DNA of 6,465 nt from an uncultured Eubacteriales bacterium. GTDB lineage: Bacteria; Bacillota; Clostridia; Oscillospirales; Butyricicoccaceae. Positions 5,949 through 6,465 of the stretch are shown one piece after another; positions within the stretch are counted from its first letter, which is position 1, and every line of letters starts with the position of its first letter. The notes beneath the pieces are model-generated. The model saw only the letters and a program-made list of their open reading frames with translations. It was not told the DNA's origin and ran no database searches. Made by a program: the position numbers and the translations under genes. Location of the stretch: the NCBI GenBank assembly GCA_934630445.1, contig CAKTWY010000143.1, positions 1 to 6,465 of the forward strand, in the 5' to 3' direction.

Positions 5949-6465
5949 CAGAACGGAAAACAGGATGGCAAATACGGCAAGCCACCAGGGGATTACAGAC
6001 AGTCCCGACGTCTGCTCCATCATCTCTCCCCCAAATCCCCCGAACTCAGAGGACATCGCGGCCTGGCCTGCCGCCAGATTCATTAACGCCGATATCCCAA
6101 AGCTTAAAACAACGCCCGCCAGTCCGCCGGCAAAACCGATACAGCCCGCCTCCATAAGAAAGATTTTCCGGATATCCCTCACAAAACAGCCCAGAGATTT
6201 CATCACTCCGATTTCCCGCGTCCGCTCTGAAATGGACATAATCATAGTATTGGTAATTCCAAGAGCTGCCACAAACAGGGAAACGGCTCCGATTCCGGCA
6301 AACATCATCTGCTTCTGCCTTGCATCTCTCTCCATCGGTTTACGGATGCTTTCCATGGAACTGGTCCGAAATCCCATACGTTTTATTTCCGCCTCCACCG
6401 CTGCCACCTGATTCATATCCTTAACCTTAACCAGGGCGCCTGAATACCCTTTTTTCCACTCCGGC
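5259..6465 (-). CDS. In-frame fusion ORF: ABC permease fragment joined to CobW/COG0523 fragment (5' end outside window)
   Basis: A single uninterrupted frame runs from the right edge (first whole codon at 6464) to a stop at 5259, about 401 residues. The ATG at 6416 is internal: the preceding residues YSGALVKVKD continue the ABC-permease homology, so the true start lies outside. The first half is a MacB/FtsX-type permease and the second a CobW-type GTPase lacking its N-terminus. The switch occurs within VLTDPMLQHH, where the family-typical continuation of the permease helix is replaced by the CobW family's DPMLQHH. GC is about 52% over 5941-6465 and about 65% over 5581-5940. No known protein family has this arrangement, to my knowledge. 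Either a deletion or recombination event created a fusion of two broken genes, or the contig joins reads from two organisms. A functional fusion is the least likely reading. Confidence 0.75.
   Translation of the reverse strand, partial: PEWKKGYSGALVKVKDMNQVAAVEAEIKRMGFRTSSMESIRKPMERDARQKQMMFAGIGAVSLFVAALGITNTMIMSISERTREIGVMKSLGCFVRDIRKIFLMEAGCIGFAGGLAGVVLSFGISALMNLAAGQAAMSSEFGGFGGEMMEQTSGLSVIPWWLAVFAILFSVLTDPMLQHHYTVDAVISCVDAVNGMLHLDTTPESVKQIAVADKIILTKTDLAQADALPALREKIRADNPAAQIFEAVYGDIDAQALLRTDALPPRDAPAALPAIPARRHGSEVRSVSIRFYEPLDWGAFGLWLSMLLFAHGEEIYRVKGMVDTGASGPVAINGVQHIIHPPQHFDSWGEEERRSEIVFIMRSIAPREILDSLRAFQGVLGAAAQIEEVDQAPGAERGEAR
5949..6465 (-). pseudogene. MacB/FtsX-type ABC transporter permease, C-terminal fragment (5' end outside, 3' end lost at the join)
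   Basis: The visible 172 residues match the C-terminal FtsX-like half of ABC permeases of the MacB kind. They start at the end of the extracytoplasmic domain (GALVKVKDMNQV, then EIKRMGFRTSS). Next come a long helix (FAGIGAVSLFVAALGITN), the cytoplasmic ERTREIGVMKSLGC coupling segment, a second helix (GFAGGLAGVVLSFGISALM), a periplasmic loop and the beginning of the last helix (IPWWLAVFAILFSVL). The family normally continues with a G-x-x-x-G-x-x-PA-x-x-A segment of about 30 residues. Here it is absent, replaced by CobW sequence. Such permeases move peptides, lipids or antimicrobials using a separate ATPase subunit. Base composition is lower in GC than all other genes in the window. Confidence 0.8.

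Noticed and set aside
4983..6086. Long plus-strand open frame (367 codons) opposite the permease start and the CobW-like segment
   Set aside because: Its content is low-complexity and charged (RR, RH and RG runs). It crosses the junction between two unrelated sequences, and the opposite strand holds clear conserved domains.

Overview
The window looks like Bacillota of the Clostridia type, probably a fairly GC-rich gut or anaerobic lineage. The evidence is purine-rich Shine-Dalgarno sites ahead of nearly every gene, sigma-A style promoters, a tRNA-Ala with encoded CCA, and gene families (AraC with N-terminal cupin, URO-D-like protein, rhamnulokinase) typical of that group. This assignment is inference; no marker gene is present. 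All supported genes are on the minus strand, so reading order runs from high to low coordinates.

Region by region in transcription order: (1) 6465-5259 is one open frame joining a MacB/FtsX-type ABC permease C-terminus, entering from outside the window, to the C-terminal two thirds of a CobW/COG0523 GTPase. The join near 5947 coincides with a GC change from about 52% to about 65%. Both parts are incomplete, so this is either a real gene fusion/deletion or an assembly chimera. (2) 5135-3756 is an NCS1 cytosine/purine-type permease, followed 5 nt later by a 55-residue two-helix membrane protein (3750-3583); a strong hairpin at 3525-3556 closes the unit. (3) 3411-2449 is a monocistronic URO-D/MtaA-like protein with its own promoter and a palindrome just upstream of the -35. 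(4) 2387-2312 is tRNA-Ala(GGC) with a near-consensus promoter, followed at once by a perfect 14-bp bidirectional terminator. (5) 2250-1270 is an AraC-family regulator with a GTG start, ended by a terminator at 1193-1235. (6) 1111 to the left edge is the first 370 residues of rhamnulokinase (RhaB), with promoter and operator candidates in its leader.

The AraC regulator directly upstream of rhaB suggests a local L-rhamnose catabolic locus continuing off the left edge. The permease and its small partner form a separate transport unit, possibly once linked to the CobW-type metallochaperone. No CRISPR, rRNA, prophage or defence module is visible. The items most worth a second look are the in-frame ABC-permease/CobW join, the unannotatably short membrane protein coupled to the permease, and the absence of room for a promoter between the tRNA terminator and the AraC gene.
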